64,000 nucleotides of DNA from Micromonospora coxensis (GTDB lineage: Bacteria; Actinomycetota; Actinomycetes; Mycobacteriales; Micromonosporaceae). A program made the translations under genes and the position numbers. Of the stretch, positions 27,927-35,668 are shown one piece after another (position 1 is the stretch's first letter; the number at the start of each line of letters is the position of its first letter). The notes below the pieces were generated by a model. It did no database searches and had not been told where the DNA came from. It worked only from the letters and a program-made list of their open reading frames with translations. Location of the stretch: positions 4,774,001-4,838,000 of the forward strand of contig NZ_LT607753.1 of NCBI RefSeq assembly GCF_900090295.1, read 5' to 3'.

Positions 27927-29003
27927 CTACTTTCCGGCGGAAACGATCTGCTCGACCGAGTCGCGGCGCACCGCGTCGAACAACGTCTTGGCCCTGGCGT
28001 TGTCCGGGAACACCACGCTCTCACTGCCGACGCGGCCGGTTCCCTTGACCGGGCAGGTGTAGAAGCCGAGGTTGCCGCTGCGCAGGTGCCGCATCTCCAT
28101 GGCCAGGTCCACGAGCGACAGTGACTCGTCCACGGCCACCGCGTTGGCCGTGGCCTTCACGAACGAGTTCAGCTTGGTGGGGCTGCTCAACGTGCCACCC
28201 GAGGCGGCCTTGTCGAGAATCGCCTTGATGACCTGCTGCTGGTGCTTGATCCGGGTGAAGTCGCCGTTGGCGAACGCGTACCGCTCGCGGGCGTAGTCCA
28301 GGGCGGCGGCCCCGTCCATCGTCTGCCGACCCGCGACGAACTCGCGCTTGCCGCCCGGGTTGAGCGAGTGGGTCGAGGTGAAGCCCTGTTCCACGTCGAT
28401 GTCGATCCCGCCCAGGGCGTCCACGATCTCCTTGAACCCGGCGAAGTCCACCATCGCCACGTGGTCGATCCGGACGCCGGTGAACTTCTCCACCGTCTGC
28501 ACCATCAACGGCACGCCACCCCACGCGTACGCCGCGTTGATCTTGGCGTCCCGGCCGCCGCGGCCCTGCTTCGAGCGCGGAACGTTCGTCCAGGTGTCCC
28601 GCGGGATCGAGATGAGCTGGGCGCTCGACCGGTCCTTCGGCAGGTGGGCGAGGATGATGGTGTCGCTCCGGGAGCCCCCGGCGTTCTCCGGGTCGCGGGA
28701 GTCGCTGCCCAGGATCATGATGTTCATCGCGCCCTTGGCGACCACCTGCGGGCGGGACTCCTCGGGCACCTCGGTGAACGCGTCGACCCGGTCGATGGAG
28801 GAGTTGACCGAGCGGTAGTACAGACCGCCCGCGAGCGCGCCACCGCCGGCCAGCAACGCCACCACCAGCAGCACGATCAGCGCGATCCGCCGCCCCCGAC
28901 GGCGACGCCGCACCGGCGCGACCGGCTGAGTCCCACCCTCGGCATCCACATCGGACGCCGGGAAACGCGGTTCGGGATCGGCGAGCTGCTGACGATCTGA
29001 CAT
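27927..29003 (-). CDS. LytR-CpsA-Psr (LCP) family protein
   Basis: 358-residue membrane-anchored enzyme of the family that transfers lipid-linked glycopolymers onto peptidoglycan. A Pro-rich, Arg-rich cytoplasmic start leads to one helix (RIALIVLLVVALLAGGGALAGG, about 36-57). The outer LCP domain shows MNIMILGSDSRDPEN, SRSDTIILAHL, LISIPRDTWTNVP, KINAAYAWGG, VDALGGIDIDVEQ and DYARERYAFANGDFTRIKHQQ, that is, all the conserved Arg and Asp residues. Next to the initiating transferase and glycosyltransferases it probably attaches the polymer made by this locus. A TAGCAT box 7 bases ahead of the ATG suggests a leaderless start. Confidence 0.95.
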   Translation of the reverse strand: MSDRQQLADPEPRFPASDVDAEGGTQPVAPVRRRRRGRRIALIVLLVVALLAGGGALAGGLYYRSVNSSIDRVDAFTEVPEESRPQVVAKGAMNIMILGSDSRDPENAGGSRSDTIILAHLPKDRSSAQLISIPRDTWTNVPRSKQGRGGRDAKINAAYAWGGVPLMVQTVEKFTGVRIDHVAMVDFAGFKEIVDALGGIDIDVEQGFTSTHSLNPGGKREFVAGRQTMDGAAALDYARERYAFANGDFTRIKHQQQVIKAILDKAASGGTLSSPTKLNSFVKATANAVAVDESLSLVDLAMEMRHLRSGNLGFYTCPVKGTGRVGSESVVFPDNARAKTLFDAVRRDSVEQIVSAGK

Positions 29004-29010
29004 GGCCGCG

Positions 29011-29016
29011 ATGCTA
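29011..29016 (-). promoter_or_regulatory. candidate -10 box, leaderless start of the LCP gene
   Basis: TAGCAT on the minus strand lies 7 bases before the ATG at 29003. Confidence 0.45.
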
Positions 29017-29129
29017 CTGATTCACGTTTCGGCGCGGGGACCCTCGTCCGGTCGGCCGACCCCGGCCACCCGGTCGGTGAATCGAAACTTTCCTCGCCGA
29101 TCTTCATCTTCGCCTGGTAGAACCCTCCC

Positions 29130-29963
29130 GTGGACGCAACGACGCTTCGCCGGGCCATCGCCCGCACCCGCCTCGCCCCGGTCGCCGCCTTCCCCAAGCG
29201 GCTCGCCCGGGTGGCCCGGCACGACGCCAAGGTCATCCGTACCAGCACCCGGTGGCTCTTCACCTCCCGCGAACACCACAACTACACCTACGACCTGACG
29301 AAGCTCAGCCGGCAGCACCTCGCCTGGTTCGTCAGCGTCGTCTGCGACGTGCCCGTCAAGCAGGTCCGCGCGTACCTCGACGAGATCGAGTCCGACGACA
29401 CGCTGCGCGGCCACATCGAGCGGGCCACCGCCGGGTCCGCGCGCCGCGGCCTGGCCGACAAGCAGGTCCGCTACGCCCGCCGCATCGGCTGGTACGCCAT
29501 CGTCCGCGCCACCCGTCCCGCCCACGTGGTGGAGACCGGCGTCGACAAGGGGCTCGGCAGCTGCGTGCTCGCCGCCGCGCTGCTGCGCAACGCCGCCGAG
29601 GGCCACCCCGGCCGGGTGACCTCACTGGACATCAACCCCGAGGCCGGCTACCTGGCCCGCACCGCCCCCTGGTCCGAGGTGGTGGACCTGGTCATCGGCG
29701 ACTCGATCGCCTCGATCGGCGCGCTCGACCGTCCCGTCGACCTGTTCCTGCACGACAGCGACCACAGCCGCGCCCACGAGCGGCGCGAGTTCGAGGCCGT
29801 CGAGGCCAAGCTCGCCCCCGGCGCGATCCTGCTCACCGACAACGTCACCCACACCAACGTGCTCGCCGAGCACGCCGAACGCACCGGTCGCAGGTTCCTC
29901 GCCTACCGGGAGACCCCGCGCGACCACTGGTACCCGGGGGACGGCATCGGCGTGGCCTGGTGA
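29130..29963 (+). CDS. class I SAM-dependent methyltransferase (Methyltransf_24 type)
   Basis: 277-residue methyltransferase. The SAM-binding core shows VVETGVDKGLGSCVLAAALL (motif I), VTSLDINPEAGYLA (acidic loop binding the ribose) and PVDLFLHDSDHSRAHERREF (motif IV). LAPGAILLTDNVTHTNVLAE resembles the metal-dependent catechol/sugar O-methyltransferases such as MycE-like and cephalosporin hydroxylase-related proteins. The first 100 residues are an alpha-helical cap. It stands divergent from LCP by 126 bp, so polysaccharide methylation is a possible role but is not shown. The GTG start fits the domain boundary. Confidence 0.85.
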   Translation: MDATTLRRAIARTRLAPVAAFPKRLARVARHDAKVIRTSTRWLFTSREHHNYTYDLTKLSRQHLAWFVSVVCDVPVKQVRAYLDEIESDDTLRGHIERATAGSARRGLADKQVRYARRIGWYAIVRATRPAHVVETGVDKGLGSCVLAAALLRNAAEGHPGRVTSLDINPEAGYLARTAPWSEVVDLVIGDSIASIGALDRPVDLFLHDSDHSRAHERREFEAVEAKLAPGAILLTDNVTHTNVLAEHAERTGRRFLAYRETPRDHWYPGDGIGVAW

Positions 29964-30073
29964 CCACGGCGGCCCAGGTCACGATCGGGGGTCGACCTGG
30001 GCCGACGGGCCTTGCCGCAGGCACCGACACCGATCGATGATGGCCGCACTGGCACATCGACAGAGGAGTCGAG

Positions 30074-30391
30074 ATGCAGGTAGTCCACCACCCCCGCCTC
30101 GCCTGGGACACCGCCCGGTTGTTCGTCGCCGCGGCCGACGACGCGGAGCTGTTCGCCTGGCTCGCCCATCAGGTCGGCGAGATCCTCGGCCCCGCCCACG
30201 AGCAGGAACTGCGTGACACCGGGGCCAGGGTGTCGTACCCCGCCGAGGACCGGTCCCCGGTCGAGGCCGGCATCTGGCGGGTCCGCCTGGAGGACCTGCT
30301 GCGCGCCCGGCCGGAGGTCGTCGAGCCGCTGCGCTCGCTCACCGTGACCGCGTCGGGGCTGCTGCGCGACCGTCAGAGGCTGGCGTCCTGA
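30074..30391 (+). CDS. hypothetical protein, 105 residues
   Basis: Small acidic protein with no recognised domain. It begins MQVVHHPRLAWDTARLF and has predominantly helical character (DDAELFAWLAHQVGEIL). The ATG is well supported by gaggag seven bases upstream. It sits 110 bp after the methyltransferase and 54 bp before the expansin-like gene. No signal peptide or membrane helix is present. Confidence 0.65.
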   Translation: MQVVHHPRLAWDTARLFVAAADDAELFAWLAHQVGEILGPAHEQELRDTGARVSYPAEDRSPVEAGIWRVRLEDLLRARPEVVEPLRSLTVTASGLLRDRQRLAS

Positions 30392-30445
30392 CAATCGCCC
30401 GGCCGACTTGTCCCCGGAGGCACCGGTCCGGCAACATCGACCGGC

Positions 30446-31438
30446 GTGATCGACGGTAGCGCTCCCACCGACCCCGCCACCCGTCCCGCGGCGGGCCGTC
30501 GCCGGGCTCCCCGCGCGCCCCGCACCCGCTGGCTCGCCGCCGCCGGCGCCAGCGGGCTCGCCGTCGTCCTCGCCCTGAGCCTCGCCCTGCGCTCCGGCGC
30601 CGCCCCCGCCTGCGCCGCCGCGCCGCGCGCCGCCGCCCCGCCCGTCGGCGGCGCCGTCCACAAGGGCAAGGCGACCTTCTACGACTCCAAGGGCGCCGGC
30701 GGCAACTGCTCGTACCCCGCCGCGCCCGCCAACCGGCTCTACGTCGCGCTCGGCCCCGACGAGTACGCCGCCGGCGCCGCCTGCGGCGGCCACCTCGACG
30801 TCACCGGCCCGCGCGGCACCGTCCGGGTGCTGGTCATGGACCAGTGCCCCGAGTGCGCCACCGGTCACCTCGACCTGTCCCGCGAGGCGTTCGCCCGCAT
30901 CGCCGACCCCGTGCAGGGCATCGTCTCCGTCAGCTACCGCGCGGTCGTCGACCCGCCCCTGCCCGGGCCGCTCACCTTCCGGATGAAGGAGGGCTCCTCG
31001 CAGTACTGGTTCGCCGTGCTCGTCGGCGACCACGGCAACCCGCTGCGTTCCGTCGAGGTACGACCGAGCGGCTCGACGACGTTCCGCTCCGCCACCCGGC
31101 AGGACTACAACTACTGGCTGATCGAGTCCGGGGCCGGCCCCGGGCCGTACACCGTGCGGGTCACCGACGTGTACGGCCACCGCGCCACCGCCACCGGGAT
31201 CCGGATGGCGCCCGGCCGGACCCAACGCAGCACCGTGCGGATGTACGGCGGCGGAAGCGCCGCGCCCGGCACCGACCGGACCGGCACGCCGACCCGGTCC
31301 CCGTCGGCGCGGCCGAGCCCGTCGCGGTCGGCCTCGCCCCGCCCCACCACCAGCCCGACGGGCAGCGCCACGCCGGCGTCGCCCGGCGCGGCCGTCGCAC
31401 CGGCGGCGGAGGGGACCCGGGCACCCGGCTGCTCCTGA
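30446..31438 (+). CDS. secreted expansin-like protein
   Basis: 330-residue secreted protein of the bacterial expansin (EXLX1) type, which loosens cellulose or wall polysaccharides without hydrolysis. A signal sequence with a basic stretch (about 10-30) and a hydrophobic core (AGASGLAVVLALSLALRSG, about 33-50) comes first. The six-stranded double-psi barrel follows: HKGKATFYDSKGAGGNCSYP, AACGGHLDVTGPRGTVRVLV and MDQCPECATGHLDLS with the catalytic-type Asp. A second domain follows, of CBM63/beta-sandwich type (GSSQYWFAVLVGDHGNPL to TATGIRMAP), and the tail is Pro/Ser/Thr-rich. The GTG start gives the expected signal peptide. Confidence 0.88.
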   Translation: MIDGSAPTDPATRPAAGRRRAPRAPRTRWLAAAGASGLAVVLALSLALRSGAAPACAAAPRAAAPPVGGAVHKGKATFYDSKGAGGNCSYPAAPANRLYVALGPDEYAAGAACGGHLDVTGPRGTVRVLVMDQCPECATGHLDLSREAFARIADPVQGIVSVSYRAVVDPPLPGPLTFRMKEGSSQYWFAVLVGDHGNPLRSVEVRPSGSTTFRSATRQDYNYWLIESGAGPGPYTVRVTDVYGHRATATGIRMAPGRTQRSTVRMYGGGSAAPGTDRTGTPTRSPSARPSPSRSASPRPTTSPTGSATPASPGAAVAPAAEGTRAPGCS

Positions 31439-31544
31439 CCGGCGGACGGCAAGAGGTGGGCCGTGTCGGGCCGTGCCCCGCCGCGCCCTGCCGTCGGCGT
31501 GGGCTGTCCCGCCCGCCCCGAGCCCCCGGCTGGGTGCTGCCCGG

Positions 31545-32084
31545 TCAGTCCGCCGGCTGGTCCAGGTCGAGCCAGAACAGGACCTCGTCGCGGTCGTCGC
31601 CGGGCGCCACCCGCAGCGCGGCCGGCAGCCGGCCCACCTCGCGGTAGCCGAGCCGGGCGTAGAACCTCTCCAGGCCCAGGCCGCCCCGCACGGTCACGTG
31701 CAGCGCCTGCCAGCCGAGTCCGGGGGCGAGGCGCGCGGCCTCCCGCATGATCGCGGCGCCGTACCCGCGACCCTGCGTCCCCGGATGGACCATGACCCGC
31801 TTGAGGGTGCCCCAGTGGGCCTTGAGTCGGAACCGGTTGTCCGCGAAGATCAGCACCGCGACGGGCTGCCCGTCCTCGAAACCGACGAGGAGCCGGTCCG
31901 GGCCGGCCGTGATGTCGTCGAAGGTCGCCTCGGCGACCGGGCGGACGTCGTCGGCGGTGACCGGGGCGACGAAGCCCACGGCGCCACCGGCGTTGGTGAC
32001 GTCCACCCAGAGGTCGGTGATCCGTCGGCGCAGCTCGGGCGTCAGGTCGGGGTCGAGGACGAAGCACAGGCTCACGCCGGCCAT
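31545..32084 (-). CDS. GNAT-family N-acetyltransferase
   Basis: 179-residue acetyltransferase using acetyl-CoA; the acceptor is unknown. The core motif A is VMVHPGTQGRGYGAAIMREAA, with the Q/RxxGxG/A pyrophosphate-binding loop QGRGYG. The helix beta-4 region is RLLVGFEDGQPVAVLIFAD, and GLGLERFYARLGYREVGR near the end is the usual motif B. The ATG at 32084 gives a full-length domain. It converges with the expansin gene and is followed upstream by tRNA-Leu on the same strand. Confidence 0.88.
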   Translation of the reverse strand: MAGVSLCFVLDPDLTPELRRRITDLWVDVTNAGGAVGFVAPVTADDVRPVAEATFDDITAGPDRLLVGFEDGQPVAVLIFADNRFRLKAHWGTLKRVMVHPGTQGRGYGAAIMREAARLAPGLGWQALHVTVRGGLGLERFYARLGYREVGRLPAALRVAPGDDRDEVLFWLDLDQPAD

Positions 32085-32164
32085 CCTGCGCGACGGGGTA
32101 CGGCGTTATCCTGCGATCGTGACGACCGCAACAGCGGTCGTGGGGCCGCAGGGCCGAGTGGGGC

Positions 32165-32250
32165 TGGTGCGGGAGGGGGGTTTCGAACCCCCACGTCCTC
32201 TCGGACACAGGCTCCTAAGGCCTGCGCGTCTGCCGTTCCGCCACTCCCGC
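32165..32250 (-). tRNA. tRNA-Leu (anticodon TAG)
   Basis: 86-base tRNA on the minus strand. The acceptor stem GCGGGAG pairs with CTCCCGC, the discriminator is A and the CCA end is encoded. The anticodon loop cttagga between stems caggc/gcctg gives anticodon TAG (leucine CUA). The long variable arm and ggttcgaaacc T-loop are present. The HNH gene upstream reads into the first 36 bases. Confidence 0.95.
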
Positions 32251-33141
32251 CGACCCGCTGAGTCTAGAGCGTCGCGCGGAAACCGTGTGCAGCCCCGCTC
32301 TCCGCAGGACGGTGGAGACCGTGCCGTGGCTGACCGTGCACCTCCCGTCGGTGGCCGCCCGGATGGCGTCGGCCAGCCGGCGAGGACCGAGCGTGGGGTT
32401 GGCCAGCGCGTACGCCACGATCGTCTCCGCATGCGCCGCACCGACCGTGGTGCGGGGTGTTCGGGGCGGAATGGTGACGGTGCCCGTGGCGGTGAGTCGC
32501 TCCCGTAGCCGCGCCACGTGGTTGCGGTGGCAGCCGATGCGCCTCGCGGCCTCGGACGGCCCGATGACGCCCGCTCGCAGCTCGGTGAGGACGTCTTCGG
32601 TCTGCGCGTCCCCGAGCCGGGAACGGACGGCGGCTGTCGCGTCGGCGGGCGGTGGCGGAGCCCGCTCGGTGTCCCGCTTGTTCCGTCCCGCGTAGGTGGC
32701 GGTCTGACTGTGGCAGTTCGGGCAGAGCATCCGCAGGTTGGGCGGCCGGTTGTCGAGGAAGTCACCGTTGACGTGGTCCACGTGCAGGGTCAGGGGGCGG
32801 CCCTGCCAGATCGCCCCGACACCGCACTCCTCGCACTGCTCGGGCACCCCGATGTCGCGTAGCGCCCACTTCAGGCGGGTCCCCGGCGTACGGCGGGACC
32901 CGGGCGGCAGGCCTCGCAGCAGTTGCATGGAGGTCGTCCGCCGTACGCCCCGGCTGCCCCTGTTGTGGGCGCTGCCGGTGAAGTGCGACGTGTCGATACC
33001 GAACCGCTTCATCTGCCGGCTGATGTGCGCGTGCGACCCGCCGCTGACGCGCACCCCGAGCAGCCGCAGCACCTCGGTGACGCTGTGCGCGGCGGCGGCA
33101 ACCTCGCCCAGCCGCTCGGGCGCGTACTTGTACCGGACCAC
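32215..33141 (-). CDS. HNH endonuclease whose end lies inside tRNA-Leu
   Basis: 308-residue HNH nuclease. The first 50 residues (VTEVLRLLGVRVSGGSHAHISRQMKRFGID) are the helical N-terminal region seen in many phage and mobile HNH proteins. The nuclease core has a zinc cysteine pair (CEECGVG), HVDHVNGDFLDNRPPNLRML with the catalytic His, then CPNCHSQT. The C-terminal third contains two helix-turn-helix-like segments (SEAARRIGCHRNHVARLRERL and VSHGTVSTVLRRAGL), probable DNA-binding. The last eleven residues (AGVAERQTRRP) are translated from tRNA-Leu sequence. GTG start; TACCGT six bases upstream suggests a leaderless mRNA. It may be a homing-type or domesticated nuclease. Confidence 0.8.
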   Translation of the reverse strand: MVRYKYAPERLGEVAAAAHSVTEVLRLLGVRVSGGSHAHISRQMKRFGIDTSHFTGSAHNRGSRGVRRTTSMQLLRGLPPGSRRTPGTRLKWALRDIGVPEQCEECGVGAIWQGRPLTLHVDHVNGDFLDNRPPNLRMLCPNCHSQTATYAGRNKRDTERAPPPPADATAAVRSRLGDAQTEDVLTELRAGVIGPSEAARRIGCHRNHVARLRERLTATGTVTIPPRTPRTTVGAAHAETIVAYALANPTLGPRRLADAIRAATDGRCTVSHGTVSTVLRRAGLHTVSARRSRLSGSAGVAERQTRRP

Positions 33142-33147
33142 GCACGG

Positions 33148-33153
33148 ACGGTA
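33148..33153 (-). promoter_or_regulatory. candidate -10 box, leaderless start of the HNH gene
   Basis: TACCGT on the minus strand is followed by six bases and then the GTG at 33141. No -35 hexamer was found. Confidence 0.35.
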
Positions 33154-33172
33154 GTGGCCCGGTACGACAACC

Positions 33173-33649
33173 TCAGTCCAGGCCGAGGTCGCGGCGCAGC
33201 TTGGCGACGTGCCCGGTGGCCTTGACGTTGTAGAACGCCCGCTCGAGCTTGCCGTCCGGGTCGATGACGAAGGTGGACCGGATCACTCCGGTGACGGTCC
33301 TGCCGTACATCTGCTTCTCGCCGTACGCGCCGTAGGCGGTGAGCACCGCCTTGTCGGTGTCGGCGACGAGCGGGAAGGTGATGGCGTCGCGCTCGCGGAA
33401 CTTGGCCAGCTTCTCGGGCTTGTCGGGGGAGATGCCGACGACCTCGTAGCCGGCGGCCTGCAACGAGGCGAGCGAGTCGCGGAAGTCGCAGGCCTGCTTG
33501 GTGCAGCCGGGGGTCATCGCCGCCGGGTAGGCGTACAGGATGACCCGGCGGCCGCGCAGGTCCGCCAGGGCGAGCGTCTCGCCGGTGTCGGTGGGCAGGG
33601 TGAAGTCGGGGGCGGGGTCGCCGGGGCTGAGGCGGTCGGGCGCGGTCAT
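33173..33649 (-). CDS. bcp: thioredoxin-dependent thiol peroxidase (BCP-type peroxiredoxin)
   Basis: 158-residue peroxiredoxin that reduces organic peroxides and H2O2 using thioredoxin. The peroxidatic cysteine is in MTPGCTKQACDFRDSL, with a resolving-type cysteine five residues on (CTKQAC), the arrangement of the atypical two-cysteine BCP group. GDPAPDFTLPTDTGE, VVGISPDKPEKLAKF and STFVIDPDGKLERAF are other family segments. TAGGGT lies 7 bases before the ATG, so the mRNA is probably leaderless. Confidence 0.95.
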   Translation of the reverse strand: MTAPDRLSPGDPAPDFTLPTDTGETLALADLRGRRVILYAYPAAMTPGCTKQACDFRDSLASLQAAGYEVVGISPDKPEKLAKFRERDAITFPLVADTDKAVLTAYGAYGEKQMYGRTVTGVIRSTFVIDPDGKLERAFYNVKATGHVAKLRRDLGLD

Positions 33650-33656
33650 GGCGACG

Positions 33657-33662
33657 ACCCTA
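33657..33662 (-). promoter_or_regulatory. candidate -10 box, leaderless start of bcp
   Basis: TAGGGT on the minus strand lies 7 bases before the ATG at 33649; no clear -35. Confidence 0.35.
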
Positions 33663-33723
33663 CCGCCGGTCGCCGGCCGGGTGGCCGACGCGCGCCGGGC
33701 GTACGGTGATCAACGCCATGGCT

Positions 33724-33765
33724 TGTTGCCACATCTTGGCAACAGCGATGCCGTGGAAATAAGCT
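33724..33765 (+). promoter_or_regulatory. cbiMNQO promoter with an inverted-repeat operator
   Basis: A perfect 8-bp inverted repeat TGTTGCCA-N5-TGGCAACA covers 33724-33744. Its right half overlaps a good -35 hexamer TTGGCA (33736-33741). TAAGCT (33760-33765) follows after 18 bases as a -10, placing the transcript start near 33772. A repressor bound to the repeat would block the promoter. The regulator is not encoded beside it; a metal sensor of the Nur/Fur, ArsR or MerR kind would fit. Confidence 0.6.
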
Positions 33766-33786
33766 GACCCGGTGGACACCCTGGCG

Positions 33787-34488
33787 ATGCACATCTCGAA
33801 CGGGATCATCAACGGTCCCGTGGCGGGGACATTCGCGGCGCTCGCCCTCGCCGCGCTGACCGTCTGCGTCCTGCGCGGCCGCCGTGACCTGGACGACCGG
33901 CTGGCCCCGATGGCCGGCCTGGTCGCCGCCTTCATCTTCGCCGTGCAGATGCTCAACTTCCCGATCTTCACCGCCGGGGTGAGCGGCCACCTGCTCGGTG
34001 GCGCGCTCGCCGCGCTGCTGGTCGGCCCCTGGGTCGGTGCGCTCTGCGTGGCGGTGGTGCTGGTGGTGCAGGCCCTGGTCTTCGGCGACGGCGGCGTCGC
34101 GATGCTCGGCCTGAACGTCACCAACATGGCGCTGCTGGGCACCGCGGTGGCGTACCTGCTGATCGCCGGGCTGCTGCGGGTGCTGCCGCGCACCCCGGCC
34201 GGGCTGGGCGTGACCGCGTTCGTCTCCGCGCTGCTCAGCGTGGTGGTCGCCGCGCAGGGCTTCGTCCTGCAGTACTGGCTCGGCGGCACCACCGACCTGG
34301 GCGGCAACATCACCGGGCTGGCCGCCACGATGGGCGGCGTGCACCTGCTGATCGGCATCGGCGAGGGGCTGATCACCGCGACCACCGTGGTCACCGTCGC
34401 CAAGGTCCGACCCGACCTGGTGTACGCGCTGCGTTCGCTGAAGCCGGCCGCGCCGGCGCCCGTCCCGGCGGTCGGAGGTGTCCGGTGA
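33787..34488 (+). CDS. cbiM: cobalt/nickel ECF transporter, substrate-capture membrane component
   Basis: CbiM/NikM component that binds Co2+ or Ni2+ in the membrane and works with CbiN, CbiQ and CbiO. The protein is 233 residues with about six helices. The start is set at the ATG of MHISNGIINGP because the N-terminal amine and the second-position histidine of Met-His-Ile coordinate the metal in this family; a GTG 15 bases upstream (33772) would bury that site and is rejected. FAVQMLNFPIFTAGVSGHLLGG contains the second conserved histidine. The end overlaps cbiN as GTGA. Confidence 0.93.
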   Translation: MHISNGIINGPVAGTFAALALAALTVCVLRGRRDLDDRLAPMAGLVAAFIFAVQMLNFPIFTAGVSGHLLGGALAALLVGPWVGALCVAVVLVVQALVFGDGGVAMLGLNVTNMALLGTAVAYLLIAGLLRVLPRTPAGLGVTAFVSALLSVVVAAQGFVLQYWLGGTTDLGGNITGLAATMGGVHLLIGIGEGLITATTVVTVAKVRPDLVYALRSLKPAAPAPVPAVGGVR

Positions 34489-34883
34489 GGAAGCGGTCCT
34501 GGGGTTTCGTCGCGGTCGGCCTGCTGGTCGCGCTCCTGCTGGCCGGGGTGGTCAGCAACTACGCCTCGTCGCACCCGGACGGGTTGGACTCCTCCCTGCT
34601 CAAGGGTTGCACGGTCGACGCCGAGGGGGAGATCACCGGCGGCTCCTGCCCGGCGCAGCAGGAGAAGGAGCACGAGGTGGGCGGTCCGCTCGCCGACTAC
34701 GGGGTCGCCGGGATCGACGACGGCTTCCTCTCGACCGGCCTGTCCGGGGTGCTCGGGGTGCTGCTCACGTTCGCCATCGGCGGCGGTCTGTTCTGGCTGC
34801 TGCGCCGGCGCGGCCCGGCCGGGCCGGACGACTCCGGTGACGCGGCCCGCGACGAGCGGCAGCGCGCCGGCGCCACCGGCTGA
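34485..34883 (+). CDS. cbiN: cobalt transport accessory protein CbiN-like (PDGLE domain)
   Basis: 132-residue protein with one helix near the start (FVAVGLLVALLLAGVVSNYA), an outer loop with the family signature SHPDGLDSSL (PDGL motif), and a second helix (GVLGVLLTFAIGGGLFWLL). This arrangement is the CbiN/PDGLE type that inserts its loop into CbiM to help metal loading. The GTG overlaps the cbiM stop by four bases, and the cbiQ start follows after 14 bp. The C-terminal tail is charged. Confidence 0.88.
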   Translation: MRKRSWGFVAVGLLVALLLAGVVSNYASSHPDGLDSSLLKGCTVDAEGEITGGSCPAQQEKEHEVGGPLADYGVAGIDDGFLSTGLSGVLGVLLTFAIGGGLFWLLRRRGPAGPDDSGDAARDERQRAGATG

Positions 34884-34897
34884 GCGGGCGGACGACG

Positions 34898-35668
34898 ATG
34901 GGCGCGGGACACGCGCACGTGCTCTACCGCGAGGCGTCCTCCCCGGTGCACCGGCTCGCCCCCGAGGTGAAGATCACCGCGATGGTGCTGTTCACCGTCG
35001 CCGTGGTCGCCACCCCGCGCGAGGCGCTCTGGGCGTTCGCCGGGTACGCGGCGCTGGTCGCCGTGGTCGCTGCGCTGGCCCGGGTCGGCCTGCGCTGGCT
35101 GCTGCTGCGCTCGATGATCGAGCTGCCGTTCGTGCTCTTCGCCGTCGCGCTGCCGTTCCTCGGCGCGGGGGAGCGGGTGCAGGTGGTCGGGCTGAGCCTG
35201 TCGGTGGACGGTCTCTACGGCGGGTGGAACATCGTCGCCAAGGGCACCCTGGGGGTGCTGGCGTCGCTGCTGCTGGCGGCGACCACCACGACCCGGGACC
35301 TGATTCTCGGCCTGGACCGGTTGCGCTGCCCGGAGATCGTCACCCAGATCGCCACCTTCATGCTGCGCTACCTGGACGTGCTGGTCGGCGAGGCCCGCCG
35401 GATGCGGGTGGCCCGGATGTCCCGGGGCGACGACCCACGCTTCCTGTGGCAGCTGCGCGGCTTCGCCGCCGGGGTCGGCGCGCTGTTCCTGCGCGCGTTC
35501 GAGCGGGGCGAGCGGGTGTACCTGGCGATGCTGTCGCGCGGTTACTCCGGCCGGATGCCGGCGGTCTGGCAGGGCGCGGGCGCGGCGACGGCCGGGCAGT
35601 GGCTGGCGGCGGCGACGGTGCCGGTGGTCGCGGTCTGCATCGCCGCCACCGCCGTCGTCCTGACATGA
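34898..35668 (+). CDS. cbiQ: ECF transporter transmembrane component CbiQ
   Basis: 256-residue T-component that couples the ATPase to the metal-binding CbiM. About five helices are visible, and the conserved coupling helices contain GEARRMRVARMSRGDDP (first Ala-Arg-Gly-type motif) and ERGERVYLAMLSRGYSG (second, MxxRG). The N-terminus HVLYREASSPVHRLAPEVKI is typical for CbiQ (short-helix start before the first span). The ATG is spaced 14 bp after cbiN and the last bases overlap cbiO as ATGA. Confidence 0.93.
   Translation: MGAGHAHVLYREASSPVHRLAPEVKITAMVLFTVAVVATPREALWAFAGYAALVAVVAALARVGLRWLLLRSMIELPFVLFAVALPFLGAGERVQVVGLSLSVDGLYGGWNIVAKGTLGVLASLLLAATTTTRDLILGLDRLRCPEIVTQIATFMLRYLDVLVGEARRMRVARMSRGDDPRFLWQLRGFAAGVGALFLRAFERGERVYLAMLSRGYSGRMPAVWQGAGAATAGQWLAAATVPVVAVCIAATAVVLT

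Noticed and set aside
17000..28000. Horizontal transfer of the polysaccharide locus on base composition.
   Set aside because: The genes look slightly less GC-extreme by eye, but I could not compute it and no mobile element borders the region, so I do not claim transfer.
33560..33786. A cobalamin riboswitch upstream of cbiMNQO.
   Set aside because: No B12-box-like sequence (AGYCMGgAgaCCkGCcd-type) is present and the gap to bcp is only 120 bp; an inverted-repeat operator explains it better.
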